Shown here: positions 8,532 through 16,963 of the stretch, one piece after another
How the letters are laid out: each line of letters opens with the position of its first letter
How positions within the stretch are numbered: position 1 is the stretch's first letter
NCBI RefSeq assembly: GCF_900129375.1
Contig: NZ_FQVN01000001.1
Span: forward strand, 744,001 to 808,000
DNA: 64,000 nucleotides
Source of the DNA: Streptoalloteichus hindustanus
Lineage (GTDB): Bacteria; Actinomycetota; Actinomycetes; Mycobacteriales; Pseudonocardiaceae
Reading direction: 5' to 3'
Notes under the pieces: model-generated
Databases searched by the model: none
Told to the model about the DNA's origin: nothing
The model's input: only the letters and a program-made list of their open reading frames with translations
Translations under genes and position numbers: made by a program

Positions 8532-9761
8532 TCAGCCGCTGGTTACCGGCAGGTCGTGCAGTCCGCGGATGACGAACTCGGCCCGCCGCGCCGGCTCCGC
8601 CGCGAGCGACAGCCGCGGCAGCCGCCGGACCAGCGCGCTGAGCGTCGCCTGGATCTCGATCCGGGCCAGCGGAGCGCCGAGGCAGTAGTGGATGCCGACG
8701 CCGAAGCCGAGGTGCGGGTTGGTGGTCCGGCCGATGTCGAACCGGTCCGGTTCCTCGAACACCTCGGGGTCCCGCGCGGCGGCGCCGAGCAGGGCGGCGA
8801 TCTTGTCTCCCTCGCGGACGCGGAACCCGGCGATCTCGACGTCCGCCGTGGCGGTGCGCTCGAACAACTGCAGCGGCGAGTCGTACCGGATCAGCTCCTC
8901 GGCCGCGGTCGCCAGCAGCCCCCGGTCGGCGACCAGCCGCTCCCACTGGTCCCGGTGCCGCATCAGCGCCAGCGTCCCGTTGCCGATCACGTTGACCGTG
9001 GCCTCGTGCCCGGCCATCAGCAGCAGCACGGCGGTGGCCACCAGCTCGTCCTCGGTGAGCTTCGCGCCGTCGGCGTCGGTCACCGCGACGAGGTCGCTCA
9101 CCAGGTCCTCACCCGGCTGCCGCCGCCGCAACGCGACCAGCTCGCGCAGGTAGGCCACGAACTCGGTGGCCGCCAGCTCCGCCTCCGCCCTGCGCCGCGG
9201 GTCCAGGTCGTACTCGTACATCTTCACGATCGCGTTCGACCACGGCTGGAGCAGACCGCGGTCGGCGTCCGGCACCCCGAGCAGCTCGGCGATCACCTGC
9301 ACCGGCAGCGGCGCCGCGACGTGCTCCAGCAGGTCGGCCGAGCCGGCGGCGGCGATCCGGTCCGCGAGGCCGGCCACCAGGTCGTCGGCCAGCCGCTCCA
9401 CCCACGGGCGCATCCGCTCGACGTGCCCGCGCCCGAAGGCCGCCGCCACCAGCCGGCGCAGCCGGGTGTGGGTGGGCGGCTCGTTCTCCAGCAGCGAGTT
9501 GCGGTGCAGCAGGTTGAACGAGGCGAACTGGTCGACCGGTCGGGCGTCGGTCCAGATCCGGCCCAGCGAGCGGTGGCGCAGCACCGCCGAGCACGCGGCG
9601 TGGGACACCGCGACGCCCAGCCCCAGCCCGTCGTGCTGGTGCACCTCGGCCCGCGCGCGCATCCGGGCGAACACCGGATACGGGTCGGCCACGAAGTCCG
9701 GATCGGTAGGGTCGAAGGGGACCCGGTCGGCGCTGACTCCGCTCACTGGCGCATGGCTCAC
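8532..9761 (-). CDS. Cytochrome P450
   Basis: 409-aa soluble bacterial P450, CYP107-like in appearance. Visible: I-helix AGHEATVN near residue 240, the K-helix ExxR in EELIRYDSPLQ near 285, and the heme-thiolate signature FGVGIHYCLGAPLARIE near 345-360 with the Cys ligand. I place the start at GTG 9761 (VSHAPVSG...); the frame continues upstream to 9878, but the extra 39 residues are unlike P450 N-termini. No ferredoxin or reductase gene is adjacent, and neighbours do not form a biosynthetic cluster, so the substrate is unknown. It is divergent from the GDPD gene. Confidence 0.9.
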   Translation of the reverse strand: MSHAPVSGVSADRVPFDPTDPDFVADPYPVFARMRARAEVHQHDGLGLGVAVSHAACSAVLRHRSLGRIWTDARPVDQFASFNLLHRNSLLENEPPTHTRLRRLVAAAFGRGHVERMRPWVERLADDLVAGLADRIAAAGSADLLEHVAAPLPVQVIAELLGVPDADRGLLQPWSNAIVKMYEYDLDPRRRAEAELAATEFVAYLRELVALRRRQPGEDLVSDLVAVTDADGAKLTEDELVATAVLLLMAGHEATVNVIGNGTLALMRHRDQWERLVADRGLLATAAEELIRYDSPLQLFERTATADVEIAGFRVREGDKIAALLGAAARDPEVFEEPDRFDIGRTTNPHLGFGVGIHYCLGAPLARIEIQATLSALVRRLPRLSLAAEPARRAEFVIRGLHDLPVTSG

Positions 9762-9879
9762 CGCCGCACGGTAACTCGAACGGCCCAGTCGGTGGGTTGC
9801 GCCTCGATAACCCCGAGCCGGCCCCCGAACGGTTGAACGCCACCCGCCCACCACGCCCACCCCAACCGGATGGCCCATC

Positions 9880-10740
9880 GTGAGATCCGTGCCGCCCGTC
9901 CCCCGCGGCGTTCAGGTCGTCGCGCACCGCGGAGCCTCGGCGCACCGCGCCGAACACACGTTGGCGGCCTACCTGCTCGCGCTCGAACAGGGCGCGGACG
10001 GACTGGAGTGCGACGTCCGGCTCTCCCGGGACGGCCACCTGGTGTGCGTGCACGACCGCCGCGTCGACCGCACCTCCGACGGGCGGGGCGTGGTCAGCGC
10101 GCTCCCGCTGTCCCGGCTGAGCGAGTGGGACTACGGGCACTGGCACGACGAGCTGCCCGACTCGGCCGACGACCTGGTGCGGCAACGGGTCGCGGTGCCC
10201 TCCGCCCAACGCCCGCACCGGGGGCTGCTCACCCTCGACGCGCTGCTCGCGTTGCTGGTCGACGCGGCGAGCCCGGTGCGGCTGTTCGTCGAGACCAAGC
10301 ACCCGACCCGCTACGGGGGGCTGGTCGAGGCCAAGCTCGTCGCGATGCTCGCGCGCTACGGGCTGGCCCGGCCGGCGAGCCGCGAGGAGTCGCCCGTGGT
10401 GGTCATGTCCTTCTCCTCCCGGGCGGTTCGCCGGGTGCGGGAGCACGCGCCGAACCTGCCGACGGTGCTGTTGCTGGCCCGCCTGTCGTCGGCACGCGGG
10501 GACGGGTCGCTGCCCCCGTGGGCCGACATCACCGGCCCGGGCGTGCACCTGCTCCGACGGAACCCCGGGTACGTGGCCCGCGCGGCGGAGCGCGGGCACG
10601 CGACCTACTGCTGGACCGTCGACGATCCGGCCGACGTGGCGTTGTGCCAGCGACTGGGCGTCCGCTACCTGGCCACGAACGCGCCCGCCGCCACCCGGTC
10701 CGCACTCACTGATCGGGTTTCGGCTACCGTCGCGCGGTGA
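9880..10740 (+). CDS. Glycerophosphodiester phosphodiesterase
   Basis: 286 aa, GDPD family: hydrolyses glycerophosphodiesters to glycerol-3-phosphate and an alcohol. Key residues are visible: VAHRGASAHRAEHT (catalytic His, N-terminal), LECDVRLSRDGHLVCVHD (the E-x-D metal pair and the second His) and FVETKHPTRY. The C-terminal TYCWTVDDPADV is also typical. No signal peptide is seen, so the protein is probably cytosolic. GTG start at 9880; a GTG three codons later is possible. Divergent from the P450. Confidence 0.9.
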   Translation: MRSVPPVPRGVQVVAHRGASAHRAEHTLAAYLLALEQGADGLECDVRLSRDGHLVCVHDRRVDRTSDGRGVVSALPLSRLSEWDYGHWHDELPDSADDLVRQRVAVPSAQRPHRGLLTLDALLALLVDAASPVRLFVETKHPTRYGGLVEAKLVAMLARYGLARPASREESPVVVMSFSSRAVRRVREHAPNLPTVLLLARLSSARGDGSLPPWADITGPGVHLLRRNPGYVARAAERGHATYCWTVDDPADVALCQRLGVRYLATNAPAATRSALTDRVSATVAR

Positions 10741-10764
10741 CGTGGTGAACGGTGGTTCACCACG
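10741..10764. terminator. Perfect 10-bp inverted repeat after the GDPD gene
   Basis: CGTGGTGAAC, 4-nt loop GGTG, GTTCACCACG. It starts one base after the GDPD stop codon and ends 35 bp before the chosen start of the DUF5926 gene. There is no T-tract. It could be a terminator, an mRNA-stabilising hairpin or an operator for the downstream gene. Confidence 0.45.
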
Positions 10765-10798
10765 TCGGTCGACCAGCCGAGGTGCGAGGAGGACGGCG

Positions 10799-11752
10799 GT
10801 GGCCAAGCGGACGGCGGTCAGGCGGGCGGCCAGGACCAGCGACGGGATCAACCCGCGCCAACCCTGCCCCTGCGGCTCCGGCAGGCGGTACAAGGCCTGC
10901 CACGGCGCGCCGGGCGGCGCGGTCGACGCCATGGTGAACCGCCCCTTCGAGGGGCTGGCCGCCGAGACCGAGCTGATCGCGCTGCGCGAGTTCGTCCCGT
11001 CCGCCACCACGCCGCTGCCGCTGGCCGAGCCCGGCGAGCGGGAGATCACCCTGGCCACCGTGCTGCCGATGGCCGCCGCCGGCCTGGTGCGCGCGGACGG
11101 CACCGCCCTCGTCGGCCTGCAGGTGCAGACCCGCTCCGGCGACGTCAGCAGGGACGTCGCGCGGGCCGTCCGCTGGGCGATGACCGCCGAGCCCGGCGAG
11201 GCGCTGCCGGTGGTCGGCCCGGCCGGACCGGACGACCAGGTGCGGCTGCAGGACCTGCTGGACCCCGCCGCCGGCCTGGACGTGACCCTGCACGAGGACT
11301 TCTCGTGGTGGCTGCCCGCCGACGTGACCCCCACCGGTGAGGTGGCGGCGTCGCTGGAGCGCGCCAACGCGGCGATCATGCCGACGGCGCGCGTCGACGC
11401 CGAGGGCGTGACCGCCGCCTACTGGGTGGACGCGGGGGACAAGGCGCACCTCCGGTGGGTCCGCCCGGAGCCGGAGGAGCGGCTGCTGGCCGCGCTGGCC
11501 CGACTGTCCGTGCGGGGCGAGCTGGGGCTGGGCGAGAACACCCGGTACGCGGGCTCGTTCCGGGCGCACGGTCTGCTGGTGCCGGTGTGGGACCTGGACC
11601 GCGAGCAGCACCCGAGGGAGTGGTCGGAGCCGGCGACGGCCCTGGGACGGCGGCTGGCCGACGTGCTGGCCTCGGTCGACGAGGAGCCCCTCGACGAGGC
11701 CGAGCGGCGGGCCAGGGACGGCCTGCGGGGCCGGCAGATCACGCTGCGCTGA
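10799..11752 (+). CDS. DUF5926 protein with N-terminal SEC-C zinc motif
   Basis: 317-aa conserved actinobacterial protein. The N-terminus carries PCPCGSGRRYKACHG (residues about 22-36), the SEC-C metal-binding motif known from SecA, followed by the DUF5926 domain. GTG 10799 is chosen because GAGGAGGA lies 6 nt upstream; the frame also runs back to 10742 through the hairpin. Its stop overlaps the next ATG (TGATG). Function unknown; the SEC-C motif suggests interaction with nucleic acid or ribosome-associated partners, but that is inference. Confidence 0.82.
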   Translation: MAKRTAVRRAARTSDGINPRQPCPCGSGRRYKACHGAPGGAVDAMVNRPFEGLAAETELIALREFVPSATTPLPLAEPGEREITLATVLPMAAAGLVRADGTALVGLQVQTRSGDVSRDVARAVRWAMTAEPGEALPVVGPAGPDDQVRLQDLLDPAAGLDVTLHEDFSWWLPADVTPTGEVAASLERANAAIMPTARVDAEGVTAAYWVDAGDKAHLRWVRPEPEERLLAALARLSVRGELGLGENTRYAGSFRAHGLLVPVWDLDREQHPREWSEPATALGRRLADVLASVDEEPLDEAERRARDGLRGRQITLR

Positions 11753-12105
11753 TGATCCTGCACATCTGCGCCCGCGCCGAGTGGGACTCCGCGCGGGCAG
11801 TGGGCGAGCACGTCCCCGCCGGGTTCGCTGTTGACGGCTTCGTGCACTGCTCGGACCCCGGCACGGTCCACCTCCCGGCGAACGCGCTGTTCCGCGGCCG
11901 GGACGACCTCGTGCTCCTGGAGATCGACCCGGCCGGGCTCGGCGTCGAACTGCGGTGGGAGCCGGGCGACCCCGGGAACCCGGCCGGACCGTGGTTCCCG
12001 CACGTCTACGGCCCGATCCCGACCGCGGCTGTCGTGGCCGTGCACGACTTCCCACCATCGCCGGACGGGACGTTCCGGCTTCCCGACGCGCTCGCCCGCC
12101 GATAG
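11752..12105 (+). CDS. DUF952 domain protein
   Basis: 117 aa. The whole protein matches the DUF952 fold: N-terminal ILHICARAEWDSA, central GFVHCSDPGTVHLPANALF and C-terminal WFPHVYGPIPTAAVVAV. DUF952 proteins resemble small ADP-ribosyltransferase-like folds, but no activity is established for this one. The ATG at 11752 overlaps the preceding stop, so it is coupled to DUF5926. A longer upstream frame exists only as a shadow of that gene. Confidence 0.8.
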   Translation: MILHICARAEWDSARAVGEHVPAGFAVDGFVHCSDPGTVHLPANALFRGRDDLVLLEIDPAGLGVELRWEPGDPGNPAGPWFPHVYGPIPTAAVVAVHDFPPSPDGTFRLPDALARR

Positions 12106-12262
12106 CGCGGCCGCCGCCTCCTGCCGCCCCCTCCGAGGAGAGACGCCGGTCACGTCGCCGGAAGTCCCGGCAACCCGGCACGCCGCCCGCGCGTGGCCGA
12201 AGTGGTGACACCACGGGAACGGCCGGGCACGGCGGACGCGCCGCCGGTCGGGGAGGGGGACG

Positions 12263-12754
12263 GTGGGGGACGACTTCGGTGAGTTCGTGCGCGCCGCCAT
12301 GCCCAGCCTGCTCCGCTACGGCCACGCGCTCACCGGCAATCCGCACGATGGCGCCGACCTCGTGCAGGGCGCGCTGGAGCGCGTCGGGCGGCGCTGGCGG
12401 TCCGTGGTGCGCATCGAGGACCCGGTGGCGTACGTGCGGCGCGCGATGGTCAACGCGCACATCAGCCGGTGGCGCCGCCGACGGCGGGAGAGCCTGGTCG
12501 CCGAGCCGCCGGAGATCCCGGTCGACCCCGCCCCGAGCCGGCTGGAGAACGAGCCGCTGTGGCGCGCGCTGCGCGCGTTGCCGCCCCGGCAGCGCGCGGT
12601 GGTGGTCCTGCGCTACTACGACGGGCTGACCGAGGAGGAGATCGCCACCACGTTGGGGGTCAGCCGGGGCACGGTGAAGAGCCAGACCAGCAAGGCGATG
12701 GCCACGCTGCGGCTGCGGCTGGAGCGGACGATGGCGGAGGGGGGTGTGCGATGA
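12263..12754 (+). CDS. SigE-family ECF sigma factor (pair 2)
   Basis: 163 aa. Region 2 (LLRYGHALTGNPHDGADLVQ, about residues 14-34) and region 4 (LPPRQRAVVVLRYYDGLTEE, then the HTH IATTLGVSRGTVKSQ, about 110-150) are clear. Very similar to the sigma factor at 14025-14516: both share FWRRRRRE/RWRRRRRE-type linkers and the (E/H)EPLWRAL block. The GTG at 12263 follows GGGGAGGGGG. Its stop overlaps the next ATG by 4 nt, marking a coupled sigma/membrane-protein pair. Confidence 0.88.
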   Translation: MGDDFGEFVRAAMPSLLRYGHALTGNPHDGADLVQGALERVGRRWRSVVRIEDPVAYVRRAMVNAHISRWRRRRRESLVAEPPEIPVDPAPSRLENEPLWRALRALPPRQRAVVVLRYYDGLTEEEIATTLGVSRGTVKSQTSKAMATLRLRLERTMAEGGVR

Positions 12755-13296
12755 GCGCGGACCTCGACGACGAGTTGCGCCGACTGTTCACCCAGGACGC
12801 GCGGCTGGACGTGAGCGCGCGCGCGGACGCGGACGAGGTCGTGCTGGCAGGGGTCCGGCGGGGGCGTCGGGTCCGCGCCGCGCTGGCCATGGCCGGGGGC
12901 GCGGCGGCGGTGGTCGGCGTGATCCTGGTGGGCGCGTTGCTGGCCGGCTTCGGCCGCGGCGAGGAACTCCCGCCGGCCGAGTCGCCGTCGGTGCCGACCG
13001 GAACCAGCACGCCGTCCAGCGGGACGAGCACCCCGTTGACCGAGGACACCCCGCAGACCAGTTCGCACGCGACTTCGGCACCGGGCGCGCCGCCGCTCTC
13101 GCGCACCCCGGGCCAGCCCGATCCCTCGGCGAGAAGGGTCACTCCCCCCTCCGCGCCCACCCTGACGACGTCGATAGGCAGCCCGCCCTCCGGAACGCGC
13201 ACGGAGTCCGGCGCCTCCCGGCCCACCGACCCGCAACGCTCCACTCCCAGTGCTTTGTCCTCGCCACAACGGACGGTGACCAGCAACAGCGCGTGA
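12751..13296 (+). CDS. Single-pass membrane protein, putative anti-sigma partner (pair 2)
   Basis: 181 aa. Opens with SADLDDELRRLFTQDARLDV, matching the SLDDELKRLFRDERLVL start of the gene at 14513, so the two are paralogues. One membrane helix (about 45-68, AMAGGAAAVVGVILVGALLA) follows a basic RRGRRVRAA. The rest is a Ser/Thr/Pro-rich extracytoplasmic tail with no folded C-terminal domain, unlike the pair-3 partner. Anti-sigma function is inferred from the 4-nt overlap; no zinc motif is present. Confidence 0.6.
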   Translation: MSADLDDELRRLFTQDARLDVSARADADEVVLAGVRRGRRVRAALAMAGGAAAVVGVILVGALLAGFGRGEELPPAESPSVPTGTSTPSSGTSTPLTEDTPQTSSHATSAPGAPPLSRTPGQPDPSARRVTPPSAPTLTTSIGSPPSGTRTESGASRPTDPQRSTPSALSSPQRTVTSNSA

Positions 13297-13314
13297 AAAG
13301 CGCCGCCATCGTTG

Positions 13315-13336
13315 CCCGACCCCCGGGTCGGGTTGT
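13315..13336 (+). terminator. Terminator after sigma pair 2
   Basis: CCCGACCC / GGGTCGGG inverted repeat (13315-13332, tight CC loop) followed by TTGTT, 18 bp after the stop of the membrane partner. Separates pair 2 from the secreted-protein gene. Confidence 0.6.
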
Positions 13337-13454
13337 TCCGCGCGCCTTTTCCCGTTCTGAAGCCGCAAAAACTCGAGGCAACCGCCGATGGTGGTGAAGG
13401 CGTTTCCGGGGTGAACGCGACCGACACCGGTCGCGGGAGACGAGAGGTAGGGAA

Positions 13455-13880
13455 ATGCTGCGCAACAAGAAGGTTCTCGGCGCGGCCGCCGCGGTGCTGG
13501 GCGGTTTCGCCCTGGCCTCGACGGCCTACGCCGCCAGCTCGGACAGTCCCGCCGTGCAGCCCGTGTCGTCCACCAGCACCTCGGTCTCGGCGCCGCTGAC
13601 GCACTCCACGCCCGCTGAGCCCACTGTGACCTCGGTGCCCCGAACTGACGAACCTTCGCTGCCCGCCTCACCGCGCCCCACCTCGCCGGGCGAGCCGAGC
13701 ATGCCCGTCTCGACCTCCGTGACGACCTCGCCGGGAGCGCCGAGCACGCACTACCCGCGCCCGACCTCGGTGACCTCCTCGCCGGCTGGTTCGGCCTCGG
13801 TGACGACCTCGCCGGGCAGCCCGTCCTCCTACCCCTACCCGACCACCGGCGGCCCGTCGACCTGGGCCACCACGCGCTGA
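13455..13880 (+). CDS. Secreted Pro/Ser/Thr-rich small protein
   Basis: 141 aa. A clear signal peptide (residues 1-27: LRNKKVLGAAAAVLGGFAL, then AYA cleavage context) is followed by a low-complexity Ser/Thr/Pro/Val tail with repeated VTSSPAG / VTTSPG-type units and no Cys. No catalytic domain is seen; it may be an extended, possibly O-glycosylated, wall-associated protein. AGAGGTAGGG precedes the ATG. It sits between two paralogous sigma/membrane-protein pairs and ends in its own terminator, so it may be their target or a sensor component; that is inference from position only. Confidence 0.65.
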   Translation: MLRNKKVLGAAAAVLGGFALASTAYAASSDSPAVQPVSSTSTSVSAPLTHSTPAEPTVTSVPRTDEPSLPASPRPTSPGEPSMPVSTSVTTSPGAPSTHYPRPTSVTSSPAGSASVTTSPGSPSSYPYPTTGGPSTWATTR

Positions 13881-13915
13881 GACCAGCGCGCGAACACCGG
13901 TACCGACCGGATTCC

Positions 13916-13951
13916 GGCGGGGCCGCCCAGCAGGGGGCGGCCCCGCCGTTT
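13916..13951 (+). terminator. Rho-independent terminator after the secreted protein
   Basis: GGCGGGGCCGCC (13916-13927) pairs with GGCGGCCCCGCC (13936-13947) around a short loop and is followed by GTTT. 36 bp after the stop codon. Confidence 0.75.
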
Positions 13952-14024
13952 CCGTAACTGACTGGTCACGCTCGTCAACCGGATCCCGTCCTCGCGCGTG
14001 CTGAGCACGTCAAGGGGGTGGGTT

Positions 14025-14516
14025 GTGGATGAAGACTTCGCGGCCTTCGCGGAGGCCGCGTTACCAGGACTGCTGCGGTACGGGTACGCCCTCGCCGGTA
14101 ACCCGCACGACGCGGCGGACCTGGTGCAGACGGCGTTGGAGCGCGTGGGCTCCCGCTGGAGCCGGGTCGTCGCCCGGAGCGGTGACCCGCACGCGTACGT
14201 GCGGCGGACGATGGCCAACCTCCACGTGAGCTTCTGGCGTCGCCGCAGGCGGGAGAACGTCGTCGCCGTCGTGCCGGACGAGGCGGTCGCGGGGGAATTC
14301 GACCGCGTCGAACACGAGCCGTTGTGGCGGGCATTGGCGGGGTTGCCGGCCAAACAACGGGCGGTGCTCGTTCTCCGGTACTACGAGGACCTTTCGGAGG
14401 CCGAGATCGCCGACGTGCTGGGCGTGAGCCGCGGCACGGTGAAAAGCCACGCCAGCCGGGCGATGAGCACCTTGCGTGCCCATCTGGACTCGCTGGCGGG
14501 AAAGGGCGCCCAGTGA
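14025..14516 (+). CDS. SigE-family ECF sigma factor (pair 3)
   Basis: 163 aa. Region 2 (LLRYGYALAGNPHDAADLVQ) and region 4 (LPAKQRAVLVLRYYEDLSEA and HTH IADVLGVSRGTVKSH) are closely similar to pair 2, indicating duplication. The GTG at 14025 (VDEDFAAFAEAALPG) has AAGGGGG upstream at 14011-14017; the frame continues back to 13998, but that extension is unlikely. It overlaps the downstream gene by 4 nt. Confidence 0.88.
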   Translation: MDEDFAAFAEAALPGLLRYGYALAGNPHDAADLVQTALERVGSRWSRVVARSGDPHAYVRRTMANLHVSFWRRRRRENVVAVVPDEAVAGEFDRVEHEPLWRALAGLPAKQRAVLVLRYYEDLSEAEIADVLGVSRGTVKSHASRAMSTLRAHLDSLAGKGAQ

Positions 14517-15373
14517 GTCTCGACGATGAGCTGAAGCGGTTGTTCCGGGACGAGCGGTTGGTACTGACCGTGAGGGGGAAAGCGGTGGAGAACATCGTGT
14601 CCGGCGCGCGGCGGGTGCGCCGTCGTCGTCAGGTGACGGGGGTGGTGGCCGGGGCGGCCGCCCTGGTGGCGGTGGTGGTGGTCGGCACGGCGGTGGCGAG
14701 TCCGTCCGGGGGGACCTCGTTGCCGCCGGCGGGGACCGACTCGTCGTCCGTGTCGCCGACGCCGCAGAGCTCGACGGTCACGTCGAGCCTGTCGGTCACG
14801 TCGAGCCCGCCGGGCGCCTCGAGCGCGCAAGGCACGACGAGCGCGGTGGGCCCGTCGGCCTCGACGCAGACCCAGGGCGTCGGGGCCGGGACGACGAACG
14901 GCACGTCGGGCGCGAATCCCCCGACGAGCCGGTCCGCGGCGGGGGCCCAGCGCCCGGCCGGGTCCGGAAAGGTGTTGGGGCCGCACGGCTACGGTGCGGT
15001 TCGTCTGGGCATGTCCAAGGACGAGGCGCTGCGCAACGGGGTGGTCCGTCAGGACGGCGGCCTGGGGGAGACGGAGTACTGCGGGTACGACTACGCGTTG
15101 CGGAACGAGCCGGCTGCCCACGTCAACATCTCGACCAGGCTGGGTGTCGCGGTGATCTTCGCGGCGCCCACGTTCCGGTCGCCCGAGGGCATCGGGATCG
15201 GATCGAGCCTCGCCGAGGTGCGGTCGGCCTACCCCGGCCTCCAGCAGAGCCCGAACATCTTCCACACCCCGGTTCCGGGCAACGCCAACGCGTCCTACCA
15301 CTTCCTGCTCGACCAAGACAGGCGGGTCAGGCAGTTCTCCCTGGCGATTCGGGGCCAGGACTGCGTCAACTGA
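14513..15373 (+). CDS. Membrane-anchored partner of sigma pair 3 with extracytoplasmic domain
   Basis: 286 aa. SLDDELKRLF start, basic RRVRRRRQVTG, one membrane helix (about 42-66), a Ser/Thr/Gly-rich linker (about 70-150) and a folded C-terminal domain (about 155-286: VLGPHGYGAVRLGMSKDEAL ... FSLAIRGQDC). That domain resembles a repeat found in secreted actinobacterial proteins and contains two Cys (in ETEYCGYDY and GQDC) that could form a disulfide. Anti-sigma function is inferred from the GTGA overlap with the sigma gene. GTG start at 14513. Confidence 0.65.
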   Translation: MSLDDELKRLFRDERLVLTVRGKAVENIVSGARRVRRRRQVTGVVAGAAALVAVVVVGTAVASPSGGTSLPPAGTDSSSVSPTPQSSTVTSSLSVTSSPPGASSAQGTTSAVGPSASTQTQGVGAGTTNGTSGANPPTSRSAAGAQRPAGSGKVLGPHGYGAVRLGMSKDEALRNGVVRQDGGLGETEYCGYDYALRNEPAAHVNISTRLGVAVIFAAPTFRSPEGIGIGSSLAEVRSAYPGLQQSPNIFHTPVPGNANASYHFLLDQDRRVRQFSLAIRGQDCVN

Positions 15374-15385
15374 TCGGGAGACGGG

Positions 15386-15420
15386 CGGTGGGCCGCTCCG
15401 GGAACGGGAGCGGCCCACCG
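15386..15420. terminator. Bidirectional terminator between pair 3 and ferritin
   Basis: GGTGGGCCGCTCC (15387-15399) and GGAGCGGCCCACC (15407-15419) form a perfect 13-bp stem with a 7-nt loop between convergent genes. No T-tract on either side. Confidence 0.65.
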
Positions 15421-15448
15421 GGTCCGGTCGAGCGAGGGGGCGGTCGGG

Positions 15449-16006
15449 TCAGCCGACGGCGCCGCCGGCCACGCGCGGGGCGGTCGGGTCAGCGCCCTCG
15501 TCGCCCACCGACTCGCGGGCGAGGAAGTCCTCGATGTGGAACAGGTTGTCCCCGGCCCGCTCCACCACGTGCAGCAGGGTGGACATCTGGGAGACCTCCT
15601 CCACCTGCTCCTTGAGGAACCACTGGATGAACTGCTCGCCGAGGTAGTCGCCCTCGTCCCTGGCGGCCCTGGCCAGCGCGGTGATGTCCGCGGTGACCTC
15701 GCGCTCCTGCTGCAGGGCCAGCGCCACCGGCTCGCGGACGCTCCGGAAGTCGTTGCGCACGTCGTCCACCCCGGGGATGGCCACGTCCAGGTCGTTGTCG
15801 AGGAGGTACTGCACGATCATCATCGCGTGGTCGCGCTCCTCCAGGGCCTGCCGGTAGAAGTGCGCCGCGAGCCGGGGCAGGTCCTGCGCGTCGAACCACA
15901 CGGCGATCGCCACGTACTGCTGGGACGCGGTGAACTCGTTGCGGACCTGGGCGCGCAGCAGGTCGTGGAACTTGCTCTCGGGGTCCTTCTTGCCGATCAG
16001 GGCCAT
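15449..16006 (-). CDS. bfrB: Ferritin (BfrB-type)
   Basis: 185-aa non-heme ferritin closely resembling mycobacterial BfrB: stores iron as ferric mineral in a 24-mer. Visible ferroxidase-centre regions are [17 protein letters not shown] (about 17-34) and [16 protein letters not shown] (about 48-64), then [18 protein letters not shown]. The C-terminus ends in an AGG-containing tail, as in BfrB. ATG at 16006 is chosen; TAGCGT ends 8 nt before it (see promoter), implying a leaderless mRNA. The frame extends upstream but loses similarity. Iron control is likely, but no IdeR box was found here. Confidence 0.9.
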   Translation of the reverse strand: MALIGKKDPESKFHDLLRAQVRNEFTASQQYVAIAVWFDAQDLPRLAAHFYRQALEERDHAMMIVQYLLDNDLDVAIPGVDDVRNDFRSVREPVALALQQEREVTADITALARAARDEGDYLGEQFIQWFLKEQVEEVSQMSTLLHVVERAGDNLFHIEDFLARESVGDEGADPTAPRVAGGAVG

Positions 16007-16013
16007 GCCGTGG

Positions 16014-16019
16014 ACGCTA
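16014..16019 (-). promoter_or_regulatory. -10 element of leaderless ferritin promoter
   Basis: On the minus strand TAGCGT is followed by CCACGGC and the ATG of bfrB, placing the expected transcription start at or next to the start codon. An imperfect dyad CAGGTGAACCTG (16051-16062) lies upstream. No convincing -35 was found. Confidence 0.4.
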
Positions 16020-16092
16020 CCTGCGGTACCCCGGTAAGGATCGCCTTCGAAGTGAGCAGGTTCACCTGTTCGACGTAAGGGGAGGGACCCGC

Positions 16093-16893
16093 GTGGCGGA
16101 TGACAACGTGCCGGCGGACGTGTCCGTTCTGACTCCCGCCCAGGCGCGCGCTCTGTTCCGGCGGGGCGTGCGGACGCCCACGGCGGGCTGGTGCGCGGGC
16201 TGGACCCAGGCGAACCTGGTCGCGGTACCCCACGACCTGGCCTATGACCTGCTGTTGTTCGCGCAGCGCAACCCCCAGGCGTGCCCGGTGCTCGACGTCG
16301 CCGACCCGGGCGAGGTCGGCACGCCGCTGTTCGACGGCGACCTGCGCACCGACCTGCCCGCCTACCGGGTCTACCGGGACGGCGAGCTGGTCGAGGAGGT
16401 CGCGGACGCACGGTCCGTGTGGCGCTCCGACCTCGTCACCTTCCTGTTGGGGTGCTCGTTCACCTTCGAGGACGCGCTGCTCGCGGCCGGTGTTCCGGTG
16501 CGCCACGTGGAGCTGGGCCGCAACGTGCCGATGTACCGGACCTCGCTCGCCTGCCGCCCCGCCGGCGCGCTGCACGGGCCGCTGGTGGTGTCCATGCGCC
16601 CGGTTCCGGCTTCCCTCGTGCCGACGGCGGTACGCGTGACCTCGCGGTACCCGGCGGTGCACGGCGCGCCCGTCCACGTGGGCGACCCGGCGGCGATCGG
16701 CATCCGCGACCTGGACGCCCCGGACTACGGGGACGCGGTGCCGGTGGAGCGGGGCGAGGTCCCGGTGTTCTGGGCCTGCGGCGTCACACCCCAGGCGGCC
16801 GTGCGGGCCTCTCGCCCGCCGTTCGCCATCGGGCACGCTCCCGGCCACATGGCCATCACCGACGCCCGCGACTCGACCTATCTCGTGCCCTGA
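16093..16893 (+). CDS. Putative hydro-lyase (DUF1445 family)
   Basis: 266 aa, full length for DUF1445/YcsI-type proteins, related to D-glutamate cyclase and annotated as hydro-lyases. Diagnostic stretches: [20 protein letters not shown] (about 34-53), [14 protein letters not shown] (about 118-131), [15 protein letters not shown] and [12 protein letters not shown] near the C-terminus. GTG at 16093 has AGGGGAGGG just upstream. No adjacent partner (such as 5-oxoprolinase or LamB/YcsF genes) is present, so the substrate is unknown. Confidence 0.85.
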   Translation: MADDNVPADVSVLTPAQARALFRRGVRTPTAGWCAGWTQANLVAVPHDLAYDLLLFAQRNPQACPVLDVADPGEVGTPLFDGDLRTDLPAYRVYRDGELVEEVADARSVWRSDLVTFLLGCSFTFEDALLAAGVPVRHVELGRNVPMYRTSLACRPAGALHGPLVVSMRPVPASLVPTAVRVTSRYPAVHGAPVHVGDPAAIGIRDLDAPDYGDAVPVERGEVPVFWACGVTPQAAVRASRPPFAIGHAPGHMAITDARDSTYLVP

Positions 16894-16913
16894 GCGTTCG
16901 CCGGTCGCCGACT

Positions 16914-16950
16914 CGGGTGGGTCCGACCACGCACAGGTCCGACCCACCCG
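16914..16950. terminator. Bidirectional terminator
   Basis: CGGGTGGGTC (16914-16923) and GACCCACCCG (16941-16950) form a 10-bp stem between convergent genes. Confidence 0.6.
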
Positions 16951-16963
16951 TGCCCCGATCGTC

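Noticed and set aside
8532-9761. P450 as part of a natural-product cluster
   Set aside because: Neighbours are DUF4328, GDPD and DUF5926; no PKS, NRPS, terpene or RiPP genes within the window.
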